Positions 1-8,340 of a stretch of 64,000 nt of DNA are shown piece after piece; the first letter of the stretch is position 1, and each line of letters opens with the position of its first letter. The DNA lies in contig NZ_CAIWTY010000037.1 of assembly GCF_903915725.1 (NCBI RefSeq), positions 34,110-98,109 on the forward strand. The letters are read 5' to 3'. Position numbers and translations under genes: made by a program. The notes below the pieces were generated by a model that worked only from the letters and a program-made list of their open reading frames with translations, made no database searches and had not been told where the DNA came from. The DNA is from an uncultured Rhodopila sp. (lineage in GTDB: Bacteria; Pseudomonadota; Alphaproteobacteria; Acetobacterales; Acetobacteraceae).

Positions 1-1212
1 GTCCATCGGGTCGCCCGGATGGATCTTGTTCTTGATCCCGTCCAGCGCCGCCATGGCGATGGCGGAGTAAGACAGGTACGGGTTGCAGCTCGGGTCCGGG
101 AAGCGCACTTCGACCCGCTTGGCCTTCGGGTTGGTCGTGTACGGGATGCGACAGGAGGCCGAGCGATTGCGGGCGGAGTAGGCCAGCAGCACCGGCGCCT
201 CGAACCCGGGGATCAGGCGCTTGTAGCTGTTGGTCGAGGGATTGGAGAATGCGTTGATCGCCTTGGCGTGCTTGATGATGCCGCCGATGGCATACAGGCA
301 GGTCTCCGACAGGTCAGCGTAGCCATTGCCGGCGAACAGCGGCTTGCCGGCTTTCCAGATCGAGATATGCGTATGCATGCCCGAGCCGTTGTCGCCATAG
401 ATCGGCTTCGGCATGAACGTCGCCGTCTTGCCATAGCTGTGGGCGACGTTGTGGACGCAGTACTTGTAGATCTGCATCTGGTCGGCCATCGTCGTCAACG
501 AGCCGAACTTGGTTCCGAGCTCATGCTGCGACTGCGCCACTTCGTGGTGGTGCTTCTCGATCGGCAGGCCCATCTCGCCCATGGTGGACAGCATCTCGGC
601 GCGCAGGTCGCTATCGCCATCGACCGGCGGAACCGGGAAGTAGCCACCCTTGACCGACGGGCGGTGGCCCATGTTGCCTTCCGGATAGTCCTTCAGGTTC
701 GATCCCGGACCTTCGACGCTATCGATCTGGAAGCTGCCGAAATTGCCGCCGGTGCCGAACTTGACGCTGTCGAAGATGAAGAATTCAGCCTCGGCGCCGA
801 TGGAGACGGTGTCGCCGATGCCGCTGGACTTGACATAAGCTTCGCAGAGCTTGGCGGTCGCGCGCGGATCGCGGGCATAGAACTGGCCGGTCGACGGCTC
901 GACGATGTCGCAGAACACGATCAGGCTCGGCTTGGCCGCAAACGGGTCCATCACCGCGGTGGACGGGTCCGGCATCAGGATCATGTCGCTTTCGTTGATG
1001 GCTTTCCATCCGGCGATCGACGATCCGTCGAACATGATGCCGTCCTGGAAGGCCTCTTCGCCCATGGTCGAGACGTGCTGGGCAGTGTGCTGCCACTTGC
1101 CGCGGGGATCGGTGAACCGGAGATCCACGTATTCCACGGAATTATCGCTGATCAGCTTGAGCACCTTGCTCACATCGCCGCTCGAAGCGTCACTTGCCGG
1201 CTTCTTCGCCAT
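1..1212 (-). CDS. glnA: Glutamine synthetase type I, 3' end cut off by the window
   Basis: ATP-dependent synthesis of glutamine from glutamate and ammonia in the cytoplasm. Reading from the ATG at 1212, 404 codons are present of about 470 expected. The last residues seen lie just before the region that holds the adenylylatable Tyr, so that site cannot be checked. Visible marks are the N-terminal beta-grasp with [10 protein letters not shown] near residue 60, metal ligands E141 and E143, and the NGSGMHTH motif at 275-282. It lies 228 bases downstream of glnB on the same strand, the classic glnB-glnA order of alphaproteobacteria. Family assignment is certain; only the C-terminus is missing. Confidence 0.97.
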   Translation of the reverse strand, partial: MAKKPASDASSGDVSKVLKLISDNSVEYVDLRFTDPRGKWQHTAQHVSTMGEEAFQDGIMFDGSSIAGWKAINESDMILMPDPSTAVMDPFAAKPSLIVFCDIVEPSTGQFYARDPRATAKLCEAYVKSSGIGDTVSIGAEAEFFIFDSVKFGTGGNFGSFQIDSVEGPGSNLKDYPEGNMGHRPSVKGGYFPVPPVDGDSDLRAEMLSTMGEMGLPIEKHHHEVAQSQHELGTKFGSLTTMADQMQIYKYCVHNVAHSYGKTATFMPKPIYGDNGSGMHTHISIWKAGKPLFAGNGYADLSETCLYAIGGIIKHAKAINAFSNPSTNSYKRLIPGFEAPVLLAYSARNRSASCRIPYTTNPKAKRVEVRFPDPSCNPYLSYSAIAMAALDGIKNKIHPGDPMD

Positions 1213-1365
1213 CCTGATTTCCCCGTTGCCAATCTGGTCGCCGCAAAACCCTGCCCGTCACCTGGACGTGGCGGGACGCGGCCAATCAAAGCCCCGCACC
1301 ACGCGGAACTCCATGAGCCGGCCTTCTATTGTTGTTTCCGCCGAAGGCCGGAAGCGGATGCGGAA

Positions 1366-1382
1366 TGTGTGTGTGTGTGTGT
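1366..1382. repeat. T(GT)8 dinucleotide microsatellite
   Basis: Seventeen bases of perfect alternating TG in the glnB-glnA intergenic space. It reads as (AC)n on the transcribed strand, so it would lie in the leader of glnA. Such tracts can vary in length by slippage; no function is shown. Confidence 0.9.
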
Positions 1383-1403
1383 AACCTTGCCTGCGGAGTC
1401 AAG

Positions 1404-1430
1404 CTGTTCGCCGTGCAGAACGGCGAACAG
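1404..1430 (-). terminator. Stem-loop between glnB and glnA (attenuator or processing hairpin)
   Basis: A perfect 11-bp inverted repeat, CTGTTCGCCGT pairing with ACGGCGAACAG, with a 5-base loop. It starts 10 bases after the glnB stop codon on the minus strand. No U-run follows it, so it is not a standard intrinsic terminator. It could partly stop transcription, or protect the 3' end of the short glnB message and so uncouple glnB from glnA levels. The pairing is seen; the role is inferred. Confidence 0.55.
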
Positions 1431-1440
1431 CAGGCAGGCG

Positions 1441-1818
<378 letters not shown>

Positions 1819-1873
1819 TCACGCTGCCCGTAACGCTACTGAGGTTTCAGCGGCATGAACAGCACCCTAGGTT

Positions 1874-1889
1874 TGCATGCGGCGTGCCA
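1874..1889 (-). promoter_or_regulatory. Sigma-54 (RpoN) type -24/-12 promoter upstream of glnB
   Basis: On the minus strand the sequence reads TGGCAC-N5-ATGCA, one base off the consensus TGGCAC-N5-TTGCA, with the invariant GG and GC correctly spaced. It sits about 95 bases before the glnB start. NtrC-activated sigma-54 promoters at glnB-glnA are well known in alphaproteobacteria. No clear NtrC box was found further upstream. The rest of the 398-base space 1780-2177 holds no gene I can support. Confidence 0.6.
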
Positions 1890-2177
1890 AGCAGCAACGA
1901 CGAAGGTGGCATTGGATGGCGCTTGGCCCCGGAATCGACGGGACGGAGGGATTGCAGGCAAACACCGCAAAAGTGACGCCGGTGGAGCAACCGGCGCTTG
2001 TCAAAGGACAAACTGCCTGCTTCTTGCGCAGGGGCAACAGATGCAAACCGCCCGTTTTTTATGCAGCCATTGGGGCAAATCTATACGCGCGATCCGTGCT
2101 TCGTGCCCTTTCCAACTCGATCCCCGGGCGATATTCCCGCCACTTACCCTTTCCAGCCAGGATGGAGCGCGAAACTG

Positions 2178-3341
2178 ATGCGTGGCGCCAACAGCTATCT
2201 CGGGTCTATCGGCACCACCATCTTCACGGTGATGTCCGCCCTCGCCACGGAACACCGCGCGGTCAACCTCGGCCAGGGGTTCCCGGACACCGAAGGTCCG
2301 CGCGACGTGGTGCAGGCGGCGGCCGATGCGCTACTGGACGGGCGCAACCAGTACCCGCCGATGCCGGGCGTGCCGGAACTGCGGCAGGCTGTCGCGGCGG
2401 CGAACAAGCGCTTCTACGGCCTCGATATCGACTGGGCTGCGCAGGTCACCGTCACCTCGGGTGCCACCGAGGCGATCACCGCCTGCCTGATGGCCGTGCT
2501 CGACCCGGGCGACGAGGTGGTGCTGATCGAGCCGTTGTACGATACCTATGTGCCGGTGGTGCGCATGCTCGGCGCGATCCCACGCATCGTCCGCCTTTCG
2601 CCGCCGCACTGGGACCTGCCGCGCGAGCACCTGGCGGGCGCGTTTGGGCCGAAGACCAAGGCGATCCTGTTCAACTCGCCGATGAACCCCTGCGGCAAGG
2701 TGTTCAGCGCGGAGGAGCTCGGGTTCATCGCGTCACTGGTCGAGCGGCACGATAGCTATGCGATCTGCGACGAGGTGTATGAGCACCTGACCTTCGACGG
2801 CGCTCGGCACATCCCGCTGATGACCCTGCCGGGGATGGGTGAGCGGACGATGCGCATCGGCAGCGCTGGCAAGACGTTTTCACTGACCGGCTGGAAAGTC
2901 GGCTACATTACGGCAAGTGCCGCGCTGACGCCGCTGGTGCAGAAGGCGCACCAGAACCTGACCTTCACCACGCCGCCGAACCTGCAGCGGGCGGTCGCCG
3001 TCGGCCTGGCCAAGGACGATGCGTATTTTGCCTCGCTTTCGGGCAGCCTACAGGCGCGGCGGGACCAGTTGGCCGAGGGATTGGCCTCGGTCGGGCTGAC
3101 GGTGTTGCCGACGCGGGGGACGTATTTCATCACCACCGACTTCGCACCGCTCGGCTACAATGGCGACGACGTGTCGTTCTGCCGGCACATTACCGAGAAG
3201 GCAGGGGTGACGGCGATCCCGGTGTCGGCCTTCTATGATGAGCCGGGGGCGCCGGATCACTACGCACGGTTTGCATTCTGCAAGAAGCCCGAGGTGCTGG
3301 AGGAGGCGATCGGGCGGCTACGCGGGCATTTCGGGGGGTGA
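2178..3341 (+). CDS. PLP-dependent class I/II aminotransferase
   Basis: Cytoplasmic fold-type I aminotransferase, 387 residues from the ATG at 2178. The open frame extends upstream to 1998 but has no family features there. The N-terminus SYLGSIGTTIFTVMSALA followed by NLGQGFPD is typical of the methionine/kynurenine/glutamine transaminase branch (YbdL and KAT-like). The PLP lysine is K232 in GSAGKTFSLTGWKVGY, and the NSPMNPCGK and CDEVYEHLTFD motifs are present. The amino donor cannot be told from the sequence. It stands alone, followed by a repeat-filled gap. Confidence 0.9.
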   Translation: MRGANSYLGSIGTTIFTVMSALATEHRAVNLGQGFPDTEGPRDVVQAAADALLDGRNQYPPMPGVPELRQAVAAANKRFYGLDIDWAAQVTVTSGATEAITACLMAVLDPGDEVVLIEPLYDTYVPVVRMLGAIPRIVRLSPPHWDLPREHLAGAFGPKTKAILFNSPMNPCGKVFSAEELGFIASLVERHDSYAICDEVYEHLTFDGARHIPLMTLPGMGERTMRIGSAGKTFSLTGWKVGYITASAALTPLVQKAHQNLTFTTPPNLQRAVAVGLAKDDAYFASLSGSLQARRDQLAEGLASVGLTVLPTRGTYFITTDFAPLGYNGDDVSFCRHITEKAGVTAIPVSAFYDEPGAPDHYARFAFCKKPEVLEEAIGRLRGHFGG

Positions 3342-3393
3342 GGGCTTTTGGCGGACGATGCCAACCGGCATCGCAGGCGTGCGAACATAGTCC

Positions 3394-3720
3394 GCGATTC
3401 GACGCAGAGTCCGCAGAGCCGACCAGCGGCGGCCGCCGGCACCGCGATGACGGAAAATGACGTCGGCGTTGCTGCAGACGTCATGGTGGCCGAAGGGCCA
3501 CCATCCACGCCTTACCGTGATGACGCGAGCCAAGGCGTGGATGGCGGGCCTGCGCCCGCCATGACGTCCAGCGGCACGTGCCGCGCCGGGCATTTGCATG
3601 GTAGCGGGGCGCAGAGCACGCAGAGGAAGCGTTACCGCGCGGCCCGAAACCCCTGGCGAAGCCAAAAAATCCTTCTCTGCGCCCTCTGCGCCCCGCTCTG
3701 CGCACTCTGCGTCGAATCGC
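3394..3720. repeat. CGCAGAG hairpin element, copy 1 (interrupted)
   Basis: Long imperfect inverted repeat built of CGCAGAG heptamers. The 25-base left end 3394-3418 matches the right end 3696-3720 in 24 of 25 positions. The arms continue inward from 3605 and before 3696. The left arm is split by a 186-bp repeat at 3419-3604; removing it restores an arm that matches the right arm. A second, uninterrupted element of this type lies at 48601-48754. It lies in the 455-base gene-free gap 3342-3796. Open frames here (ALCALCAPLC type peptides) are artefacts of the repeat. Confidence 0.85.
3419..3604. repeat. Dispersed repeat type B, copy 1, inserted in the hairpin element
   Basis: 186 bp nearly identical to 22430-22634. 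Both begin CC(G/A)ACCAGCGGCGGCCG immediately after a CGCAGAG heptamer and end in CATTTGCATGGTAG. The centre is palindromic: CATCCACGCCTTA is followed by AAGGCGTGGATG, the same core seen in the other palindromic repeats of this window. No open frame with family features exists, so it is a non-coding repeat. Confidence 0.85.
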
Positions 3721-3796
3721 GGAGGCAAAAGCAAAGAACTGCCCGGCCGAGGCGGCCGCTATCGACAAGCCGCCGCCAAAGCCGCCAGCCGCCCCC

Positions 3797-4921
3797 TCAA
3801 TTCAGCCCGCCCCGAGCCGCCACCGGCCACAAGCACTCCACCCGTCCGCCCCGCACCCCGACATACCAGTCGAACTTGTCTACCGTCGGGTCGCAATGCC
3901 CCGGCACCAGCCGCAGCTTCTCGCCCAACCGAGGCGCCACCGTTTCGCGACCGACCGCCAGCTTGCCGTGCTCGTCGGAAGCGCCGACATACTGAATATC
4001 CGGCCGCTGCCACACCGTCGGCATGCCTGAATCCACCGCCAGCGACTTCAACCCTGCGTCCAGTACGGCCACGCCCGGCTTGCTCGCGCTCATCACCGAG
4101 GCCAACACGAACAGCGCGTGCCTGAACGTGCTCACGAAACCGCCCGCCTCGTCCAGGTTGCGGGCATAATCGGCGTCCATGAACACGTAGCTGCCCGCCT
4201 GCATCTCATTGTAAACGCCGGACTGCGATTCGATCTCGAACGTGCCGGTCCCGGCGCCGCCGACGATCGGGCATGAAAGCCCCTGCTGGCGAAGCTGTTC
4301 GATCGTCCGGCGAGACGCCTCGACCGCGCCGCCGATCATCGTGCGGCGTTCCTCGGGCGTGCGCTTGTGCTGGGCGCTGCCGTGATACGCCTGCAAGCCG
4401 CCGAAGATCAGGTGCTTCGACCCGGCGATGCGAGTCGCCAGTGCCACCGCCTCCGGACCGGGCTGCACGCCGCAGCGGCCGGCGCCGACATCGATCTCCA
4501 CCAGCACCGTCATGCGGATGCCGGCATCCGCGGCGGCCGCCTCGATCGCGGCGACCTGTTCGGCGGCGTCGGCGCAGACCGCGACCTTGGCGATGCGGGA
4601 CAAAGCGCACAGGCGTGCCAGCTTGGCCGCCCCGACGACCTCGTTGCTGACCAGGATGTCGGGGATGCCGCCCCAGGCCAGCACTTCCGCCTCGGCCACC
4701 TTCTGCACGCAGTTGCCGACGGCGCCCCGCGCGATTTGCATGTGCGCGATCACCGGCGATTTGTGGGTCTTCGCGTGCGCCCGCAACTTCACGCCGGTGG
4801 GTTCCAGCAGCCGGGCCATGGTGTCGAGGTTGAACTCGAACGCGTCGAGGTCGATGACCAGGGCCGGGGTGTCGATCTCGTCCTCACGCATGCCGGGGAT
4901 GGCGGGGGGTGATTGGAGCAT
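3797..4921 (-). CDS. D-threonine aldolase / D-serine dehydratase-like PLP enzyme
   Basis: Fold-type III (alanine-racemase-like) PLP enzyme of 374 residues. It probably cleaves or dehydrates a D-beta-hydroxy amino acid such as D-threonine or D-3-hydroxyaspartate. The start DEIDTPALVIDLDAFEFN and the PLP lysine K51 in RAHAKTHKSP are typical. The C-terminal domain carries the metal pair H342 and D344 in VPGHCDPTVDKFDWYVG. The ATG at 4921 has a GAAGGA ribosome site. Substrate is inferred at family level only. The gene is transcribed away from fic, sharing a 143-base intergenic region. Confidence 0.87.
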   Translation of the reverse strand: MLQSPPAIPGMREDEIDTPALVIDLDAFEFNLDTMARLLEPTGVKLRAHAKTHKSPVIAHMQIARGAVGNCVQKVAEAEVLAWGGIPDILVSNEVVGAAKLARLCALSRIAKVAVCADAAEQVAAIEAAAADAGIRMTVLVEIDVGAGRCGVQPGPEAVALATRIAGSKHLIFGGLQAYHGSAQHKRTPEERRTMIGGAVEASRRTIEQLRQQGLSCPIVGGAGTGTFEIESQSGVYNEMQAGSYVFMDADYARNLDEAGGFVSTFRHALFVLASVMSASKPGVAVLDAGLKSLAVDSGMPTVWQRPDIQYVGASDEHGKLAVGRETVAPRLGEKLRLVPGHCDPTVDKFDWYVGVRGGRVECLWPVAARGGLN

Positions 4922-5010
4922 GGGCGGAGTCCTTCTTCGGGAGTCGCAGTGTTGCCGGTCGGGTGGAAAACGGCAACCGGCGTTAACTGCTTATTAACGG
5001 TTATGCGTAT

Positions 5011-5050
5011 ATCCTTTAATACGATCAGCCGCTATTAAAGCATCCTTTAA
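5011..5050. promoter_or_regulatory. Operator-like repeats in front of fic
   Basis: ATCCTTTAA occurs twice as a direct repeat (5011-5019 and 5042-5050). CTTTAATA (5014-5021) and TATTAAAG (5033-5040) form an 8-bp inverted repeat with an 11-base spacer. The block is AT-rich in a GC-rich genome, sits 15 bases before the fic start and covers the likely promoter. Because Fic has a C-terminal winged-helix domain, autoregulation is plausible. The symmetry is seen; the regulator is inferred. Confidence 0.5.
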
Positions 5051-5064
5051 CAAGGCGCCGCCCG

Positions 5065-6240
5065 ATGCCTGCATCCTACCCGACCCGCGTTGGCCGCTAC
5101 GAGACCACCTCCGCCGCCGGCGAAAACGTGCGCGCCTACATCCCGCTGCCCCTGCCGCCGAACCCGCCGGTCGATCTGACCGGGCAGCAGGCCGCGCTGG
5201 AGCTGGCCAACCAGACCCTGGGACGCCTCGACGGCATCGCCTCCGTCCTGCCGGATCCGTCCCTGTTCCTCTACATCTATATCCGCAAGGAGGCCCTGCT
5301 GTCCTCGCAAATCGAGGGCACCCAATCCTCGCTGTCCGACCTGCTGCTATTCGAAGCCGAGGAAGCCCCCGGCGTGCCGATAGACGACACCCGCGAGGTA
5401 TCGAACTACGTCGCCGCGATGGACCATGGCCTGCGCCGCCTGCGCGAGGATTTTCCGCTGTCCCTCCGGCTGATACGCGAGATCCACGCCATCCTGCTGG
5501 CAAAGGGCCGCGGCCAGGACAAGGACCCCGGCGAATTCCGCCGCAGCCAGAACTGGATTGGCGGCACCCGCCCGGGCAACGCCCTGTTCGTGCCGCCGCC
5601 GCCGCATGCCGTCATGGCGTGCCTCGGGGAGCTGGAAACCTTCATCCATGCCGGCACGCCGGACCTGCCGCTGCTGGTGAAGGCGGCGCTGGTGCACGTC
5701 CAGTTCGAGACCATCCACCCTTTTCTTGACGGCAACGGACGCCTCGGCCGCCTGCTGATCACCTTCCTGTTCTGCGAGCGCGGCGTTTTGCGCGAGCCGC
5801 TGCTGTATCTCAGCCTGTTCTTCAAGCAGAACAGGACCGCCTACTACGCGCATCTCCAGGCCGTGCGCGAATATGGCGCCTGGGAAGTCTGGCTCGACTT
5901 CTTCCTGCGCGGCGTCACCGAAACCGCGCGGCAAGGCATTCAGACCGCGCAAAGCCTGCTGCGGCTGTTCGGCAACGATCGCGCCCGGGTCGAGCAACTC
6001 GGCCGCCCCGCCGCAACCGCGCTGCGGCTGCACCAGTTCCTCCAGCGCCGGGCCCTGACGACGATTCAGGATGCGTCGCGCCACCTCGGCCTGTCGCAAC
6101 CGACGGTCACCAGCGCGCTGGCGCATCTCCAGGCGCTGGGTATCGTCCGGGAGACCACCGGGCGGCAGCGGGGCAGGGTGTTCGTCTACGGCGCGTTCCT
6201 GGACTTGTTGAGCGAAGGCACCGATCCGCTGCCGCGCTGA
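5065..6240 (+). CDS. Fic family protein with C-terminal winged helix
   Basis: 391 residues. The Fic domain uses ATP or another nucleotide to modify target hydroxyls (AMPylation). The core motif HPFLDGNGRLGR is intact at 218-229 with catalytic H218. The inhibitory helix motif S80-S-Q-I-E84-G lies N-terminal to it, making this a class II, self-inhibited Fic protein. Residues about 325-375 look like a MarR/Lrp-type winged helix (SRHLGLSQPTVTSALAHLQALGIV), so DNA binding is expected. The N-terminus resembles the usual Fic N-terminal extension (YIPLPLPPNPPVDL). No separate antitoxin gene is needed or seen. Target unknown. Confidence 0.92.
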   Translation: MPASYPTRVGRYETTSAAGENVRAYIPLPLPPNPPVDLTGQQAALELANQTLGRLDGIASVLPDPSLFLYIYIRKEALLSSQIEGTQSSLSDLLLFEAEEAPGVPIDDTREVSNYVAAMDHGLRRLREDFPLSLRLIREIHAILLAKGRGQDKDPGEFRRSQNWIGGTRPGNALFVPPPPHAVMACLGELETFIHAGTPDLPLLVKAALVHVQFETIHPFLDGNGRLGRLLITFLFCERGVLREPLLYLSLFFKQNRTAYYAHLQAVREYGAWEVWLDFFLRGVTETARQGIQTAQSLLRLFGNDRARVEQLGRPAATALRLHQFLQRRALTTIQDASRHLGLSQPTVTSALAHLQALGIVRETTGRQRGRVFVYGAFLDLLSEGTDPLPR

Positions 6241-6306
6241 CGGGCCAGTTTGCGTGCCGCGCGACCCGGGCTACGCTGACCCCGCCAATAACGGGGAAAC
6301 CAGGCC

Positions 6307-7248
6307 ATGTGGGAACCGAATCAGCGCTATCCGGATGCGTTCATCCAGGTGCTCGACTCCGGTTTCACCACGCTGCGCCTGCCGGCCGCTTCGGTGGAAC
6401 GCCTGGCGACGGGTTGCCGCTGGTCCGAGGGGCCGGTGTATTTCGGCGACGGCCGCTATCTGCTCTGGAGCGACATACCCAACGACCGCATCCTGAAATG
6501 GGAGGAGGAAACCGGCGCCGTCAGCGTGTTCCGCAAAACCTCCTGGAACGCCAACGGCAACACCCGTGACCGCCAGGGGCGCCTGGTCACCTGCGAGCAC
6601 CGCGGCCGCCGCGTCACCCGGACGGAATACGACGGCACTATCACCGTGCTGATCGACAGCCACCAGGGCCGGAGGCTGAACTCACCCAACGACGTCGTGG
6701 TGAAATCGGACGGCTCGATCTGGTTCACCGACCCGCTGTTCGGCATCAGCGGCTACTACGAAGGCGAGAAGGCGGAATCCGAACTGCCCGCCGCGGTCTG
6801 GCGCATCGACGGCCAGACCGGCGAAGCCGCGATCATGGCGGATGATATCGAAGGCCCGAACGGACTGGCGTTTTCGCCGGACGAATCGATCCTCTATGTC
6901 GTCGCCTCGCGCGCCTCCCCCAACCGGCTGATCCGCGCCTTTGACGTGGCCGACGGCGGCCGCAAGCTGACCGGCAACCGGGTGTTCATCGACGCGGGAC
7001 CAGGGACGCCGGACGGTTTCCGCGTCGACATCGAGGGCAACCTGTGGTGCGGCTGGGGCATGGGCAACGAGGAACTCGACGGCGTGCGGGTGTTCGACAA
7101 GAGCGGCTCGCCCATCGGCCACATCGCGCTGCCGGAGCGCTGCGCCAACCTATGTTTCGGAGGCCGCTTCCGCAACCGCCTGTTCATGGCAGCCAGCCAC
7201 GGCCTGTATGCGCTCTACGTCAACACGCAGGGAGTCGCCGGCGGGTGA
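6307..7248 (+). CDS. SMP-30/gluconolactonase/LRE family hydrolase
   Basis: Six-bladed beta-propeller of 313 residues that hydrolyses sugar lactones such as gluconolactone. Metal-site residues of the family are visible: E41 in SEGP, N128 in SPND, N185 in GPNG and D236 in TPDG. No signal peptide, so cytoplasmic. It is a single gene after fic (66-base gap). Its 3' end overlaps the 3' end of the convergent dedA-like gene by 99 bases. Substrate not determinable. Confidence 0.9.
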   Translation: MWEPNQRYPDAFIQVLDSGFTTLRLPAASVERLATGCRWSEGPVYFGDGRYLLWSDIPNDRILKWEEETGAVSVFRKTSWNANGNTRDRQGRLVTCEHRGRRVTRTEYDGTITVLIDSHQGRRLNSPNDVVVKSDGSIWFTDPLFGISGYYEGEKAESELPAAVWRIDGQTGEAAIMADDIEGPNGLAFSPDESILYVVASRASPNRLIRAFDVADGGRKLTGNRVFIDAGPGTPDGFRVDIEGNLWCGWGMGNEELDGVRVFDKSGSPIGHIALPERCANLCFGGRFRNRLFMAASHGLYALYVNTQGVAGG

Positions 7249-7869
7249 CGGATGCATCCGCGTCATGATGACGCGGTGAATGCCCCAGCCGATGGCGCAG
7301 CAGACCAGCAGGATAACACCCCATACGGCCGCTGCTTGCCACTGCCCGTCCGCCAACCGGCTGAGCGACATCCCGGCCATCTTTGCCGGATAAATGTGCA
7401 GCGGCGCCCAGACGAAGGCGGAGGCGACATTCGCCATCACGAAGCGCCGCCGGCACATCCCCGCCATGCCGGCGACCAGCGGAACGGTGGAGCGCAGTAT
7501 CGGCACGAACCGGCACAGCGCCACGCTGTACGTGCCGTAGCGCTCGAAAAAATGCGCCGCATTCGCCATCAGCGCCGGGCGGCGAGAGAACGGCCATACG
7601 CCGCAGAGCCGCTCGCTGAACCGCCCGCCGAACCAGAACGACACGAAATCGCCGATAACCGCGCCGATGATGGACAGCACGAGCAACGGCACCATCGGCT
7701 GACCCGCCATCGCCGCGGCCCCGGCCACGGCCATCAATATCGGTGTTCCGGGTATCAGAATGCCCAGCACCGCCACCGCCTCGATGATTGCGGCGAGGAA
7801 CACCGCGGCCATGGCGCCGGCGGGATACAGAGCAACCAGGTCAACGGCGGCATTGATCCAGGACCACAT
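7150..7869 (-). CDS. DedA family membrane protein
   Basis: 239-residue inner-membrane protein of the DedA/SNARE-associated family, whose members include undecaprenyl-phosphate and lipid flippases. Visible: a hydrophobic start with E in LAAIIEAVAVLGILIPG, the GDFVSFWFGGRFSER segment, and the conserved FERYGTYSVALCRFVPILRSTVPLVAGMAGM signature (shown in part). I chose the ATG at 7869 (MWSWINAAVD) because the longer frame to 7962 adds non-family residues. The C-terminal tail of about 35 residues is read over the 3' end of the lactonase gene, an unusual 99-base convergent overlap. Confidence 0.86.
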   Translation of the reverse strand: MWSWINAAVDLVALYPAGAMAAVFLAAIIEAVAVLGILIPGTPILMAVAGAAAMAGQPMVPLLVLSIIGAVIGDFVSFWFGGRFSERLCGVWPFSRRPALMANAAHFFERYGTYSVALCRFVPILRSTVPLVAGMAGMCRRRFVMANVASAFVWAPLHIYPAKMAGMSLSRLADGQWQAAAVWGVILLVCCAIGWGIHRVIMTRMHPSPAGDSLRVDVERIQAVAGCHEQAVAEAASET

Positions 7870-8340
7870 GAGGCTGATACGTCTCTCCCGTGACAAAAGG
7901 TAACTCTCAGTATGGCTGGTCCGGTCGCAAAAAGGAAGCAACAACACCGGGCGATATGACACGGTGACGGAGCGATCCGGCGGTCCGGCCAGCCGAAAAA
8001 TCCAGCAATCTGAACGATTTGGCCGCCGATCCGGCGCCCGGGTGGTAACGCGGCATTAAAAAACGTTCGGAATTGAGCCATCGCTTCAGAGCACATTTTA
8101 AGATTATTTGCTGACGAAGCCGCGCGGTGGACAGAAAATCTCTGCCGAACCTTTCGGTAGGATGACGGGACGGACATGGTATTCCGAGTTTTGCCGCCCG
8201 CTTCAAGTCGTGGTGACTTGCCGCCCGGGTCCACGGGCCGAATATGCCGCCTCGGCCGGCGGGGACCGATTGACAGCAATCGGTGCAGTGCGGTTGATCC
8301 GGGTCCGAACGATCGCGACCATAACCAGGAGTGACGACGC
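7870..8340. other. Gene-free 471-base divergent intergenic region
   Basis: Lies between dedA (minus) and ompA (plus) and must hold both promoters. A relatively AT-rich patch occurs around 8050-8110. An AGGAG ribosome site at 8327-8331 serves ompA. I see no RNA gene, repeat family member or convincing coding frame in it. Confidence 0.6.

Noticed and set aside
3598..4125. Open frames over the CGCAGAG and repeat B elements (also 48415-49023)
   Set aside because: The peptides are Ala/Leu/Cys/Pro repeats produced by heptamer repetition; no start signals or homology features.
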